Shown one piece after another: positions 7,874 to 8,985 of a DNA stretch of 8,985 nt. The translations under genes were made by a program, and so were the position numbers. The notes beneath the pieces were generated by a model. The model was not told where the DNA came from and did no database searches. It saw only the letters and a program-made list of their open reading frames with translations. Position 1 is the stretch's first letter, and each line of letters opens with the position of its first letter. Origin of the DNA: Rhodococcus sp. IITR03 (GTDB taxonomy: Bacteria > Actinomycetota > Actinomycetes > Mycobacteriales > Mycobacteriaceae). Location: contig LATQ01000001.1 in the NCBI GenBank assembly GCA_001017865.1, positions 808,173 to 817,157 on the forward strand, in the 5' to 3' direction.

Positions 7874-8513
7874 TCACTCGATGACGCCGCACGCGAGGCG
7901 TGCGCCGAGGTTGTCCTGGTGCACGACCACCGAAGTGCCGTCCTCACCCTCGAGGTCCTCGAGCCGAAGGCCGAGGTGGTGACGGTGGCGGTGGCGGTAC
8001 CGTCCTCACGGACGACGAGCGAAACCAGGTCGCCGCTCTCCGGGACGGAGGTGTTGCCGCCGGCCTGCAGGTGGGCGCCGGCGGACAGGAACGCTCCGGG
8101 CTCGCCACCGTCAGGAGCGGTGGACTCGGCCTCGCAACGGCCGAACTCGTGGATGTGGACACCGTGGTAGCCGGGCTCGAGACCCTCGACGTCGACGGTC
8201 ACCTCGACGTTGCCACCGTTCTCGGCAAACGACACGGTGCCGGCCGACTCGCCGTCGACCGTGGTGAGCTCGGCGGTGAGCGCAGCAGCGGTGGCGGAGC
8301 CACCGGCGTGCGACTCGCTGCCGCCCTCGGTGCCGTGGTCGTCGCCGTGGGCCTCGGAAGCGGGTGCGGCGGATCCCGTCCACACCGGCGGCGTCGTCCC
8401 CGGCTCGGTGCTCGCCTCCTCGCTGTTCGAGCACGCAGTCAGGCCCACCGCGGCGATCGCGACGATCGGGCCAGAGCACGCCAGGACATGCGACGGGTGG
8501 AACTGGAGACCAT
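7874..8513 (-). CDS. sodC: Lipoprotein copper superoxide dismutase SodC (two frameshifts)
   Basis: This enzyme converts superoxide to oxygen and hydrogen peroxide outside the cytoplasmic membrane. It is about 213 residues after repair. Residues 1-28 form a lipoprotein signal peptide: basic start, hydrophobic core, lipobox LTAC with C28 lipidated. A low-complexity linker with H56, H60 and H69 follows, then the Sod_Cu domain from about residue 75. Copper ligands are visible as H120 and H122 (GYHGVHIHEFG), H148 (GAHLQAG) and H199 (VVVHQDN); C127 and C209 can form the family disulfide, and R207 matches the active-site arginine. The loop between H148 and D162 has no histidine, so the normal zinc site seems absent, as in M. 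tuberculosis SodC. ATG 8513 is chosen over the in-frame ATG 8489 because of the GAAGGAG site. One base is missing near 8470 (in the signal peptide) and one near 7963 (before the C-terminus). Confidence 0.93.
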
Positions 8514-8520
8514 CAAACCG

Positions 8521-8527
8521 CTCCTTC
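8521..8527 (-). promoter_or_regulatory. Ribosome binding site of sodC
   Basis: The minus strand reads GAAGGAG here, 7 bases before ATG 8513. No comparable site precedes the second in-frame ATG at 8489, so this decides the start and gives the signal peptide its basic N-terminus (MVSSSTRRMSWR). Confidence 0.75.
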
Positions 8528-8548
8528 GAAGTGCCGAAAAGTCACCCG

Positions 8549-8554
8549 ATCATA
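8549..8554 (-). promoter_or_regulatory. Candidate -10 box of sodC
   Basis: The minus strand reads TATGAT, one mismatch from TATAAT, 35 bases upstream of the sodC start. It is in the 91-bp gap between the LytR_C gene and sodC. The sequence about 17 bases upstream (GGTGGG region) is a poor -35. It suggests sodC can be transcribed independently of the gene before it. Confidence 0.45.
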
Positions 8555-8604
8555 ACCGGGCGTCTCCGGCACCCACCCGGTGGCGGACCGACACGGTTCC
8601 GGCG

Positions 8605-8985
8605 CTACGGCGAAGTGACGATGACGATCACTCCGGGGGCGGCATTGCGGATGCCCTCGAAGCGCGGTTGCGCGGTGACCCCGAGCGACTCCGCGACGGC
8701 CGTCGCGGTCTGCTGCTCGCCGGGCGACGTCCCGTAGAACACCGAGGTCTGCGGCAGTAGGCCCTCGCTGTAGTTGCCGGTTTCGGTGATGGTGAAGCCT
8801 CGTCCTCGAGGTAGGTGGCGGTCTGCGCGGCCAGGCCCGCGATCTCGGAGTTGTTGAACACGCGGACCGGTGCCGTCGCGGCGGCCGAGGTGTCGGAGGC
8901 GAAGGAGGTTCCGCTCGCCACGGGCAGGGAGGGAACCGAGGACGCGGCCGCGGTGGTGGTCGCGCCGGTTCCGGCGGCGGACGTG
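8605..8985 (-). CDS. LytR_C-domain envelope protein, C-terminal part (partial, one frameshift)
   Basis: The start lies beyond the right edge of the window; about 126 residues are visible. An Ala/Thr/Ser-rich low-complexity linker (about the first 40 residues) leads into a LytR_C domain beginning VRVFNNSEIAGLAAQ, continuing through TYLEDEGFTIT and ETGNYSEGLLPQTSVFYG, and ending RFEGIRNAAPGVIVIVTSP before TAG 8605-8607. One base is missing near 8798, where GAG GGC has lost a G. LytR_C domains occur in envelope proteins of actinobacteria, alone or after LytR-CpsA-Psr domains; their molecular role is not settled. The order with sodC and ybdK matches Rv0431-Rv0432-Rv0433, so this is probably the Rv0431 counterpart, which has an N-terminal membrane anchor that is not visible here. 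Confidence 0.82.
   Translation of the reverse strand, partial: HVRRRNRRDHHRGRVLGSLPARGERNLLRLRHLGRRDGTGPRVQQLRDRGPGRADRHLPRGRGFTITETGNYSEGLLPQTSVFYGTSPGEQQTATAVAESLGVTAQPRFEGIRNAAPGVIVIVTSP

Noticed and set aside
342..8985. Degraded pseudogene region
   Set aside because: Apart from one-base indels the coding sequence is intact, with conserved motifs, ribosome sites and proper stops, so decay is less likely than sequence error.
1..8985. CRISPR arrays, tRNA or rRNA genes, insertion sequences, prophage or defence genes
   Set aside because: No regularly spaced repeats, cloverleaf-like segments, transposase frames or terminal inverted repeats were found; the content is ordinary chromosomal transport, envelope and stress genes.

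Overview
The window is GC-rich actinobacterial DNA, most likely from a mycolic-acid-producing genus such as Rhodococcus or a close relative. The reasons are the strong G/C bias at third codon positions, a fused MrpA-MrpB antiporter subunit, and a minus-strand trio (LytR_C-domain protein, SodC, YbdK-type carboxylate-amine ligase) in the same order as Rv0431-Rv0432-Rv0433 of Mycobacterium tuberculosis. The genus is inferred from remembered gene order and protein similarity, not from a database search.

Layout. Positions 1-140 hold the last 45 codons of an unrecognised plus-strand membrane protein. A leader of about 200 bp (141-341) contains a perfect 6-bp inverted repeat, a candidate -10 box and a short GC hairpin. 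Positions 342-6613 hold a complete Mrp (Mnh) monovalent cation/proton antiporter operon, mrpA(B)-C-D-E-F-G, whose consecutive genes overlap at start and stop codons. A GC hairpin at 6631-6651 lies between this operon and the convergent minus-strand genes. Read right to left, those are a LytR_C-domain protein cut by the window edge (8985-8605), the lipoprotein Cu superoxide dismutase sodC (8513-7874) and a YbdK-family ligase (7773-6653). A long hairpin lies between sodC and ybdK.

How the genes work together. The Mrp subunits form one membrane complex that exports Na+ (or another monovalent cation) in exchange for protons. MrpA and MrpD are the proton-pumping-like subunits related to complex I NuoL/M/N, MrpC is NuoK-like, and MrpE/F/G are small accessory subunits. 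The minus-strand genes concern the cell envelope and oxidative stress: an extracytoplasmic lipid-anchored SOD, an envelope-type LytR_C protein and a glutamate-cysteine-ligase-like enzyme. No functional link between the two halves is visible.

The most important caution is that nearly every gene is interrupted by single-base frameshifts. I count 14 (13 deletions, 1 insertion), most explicable as miscalled G or C runs. Each can be repaired by one base and then gives a full-length, well-conserved protein, so I read them as sequencing or assembly errors and annotate whole genes across them. Protein lengths and residue numbers are for the repaired reading. I found no convincing new biological system. 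The best leads are a SodC without the usual zinc histidines, an unusually long acidic MrpC tail with a 9-residue repeat, and two structured intergenic elements.
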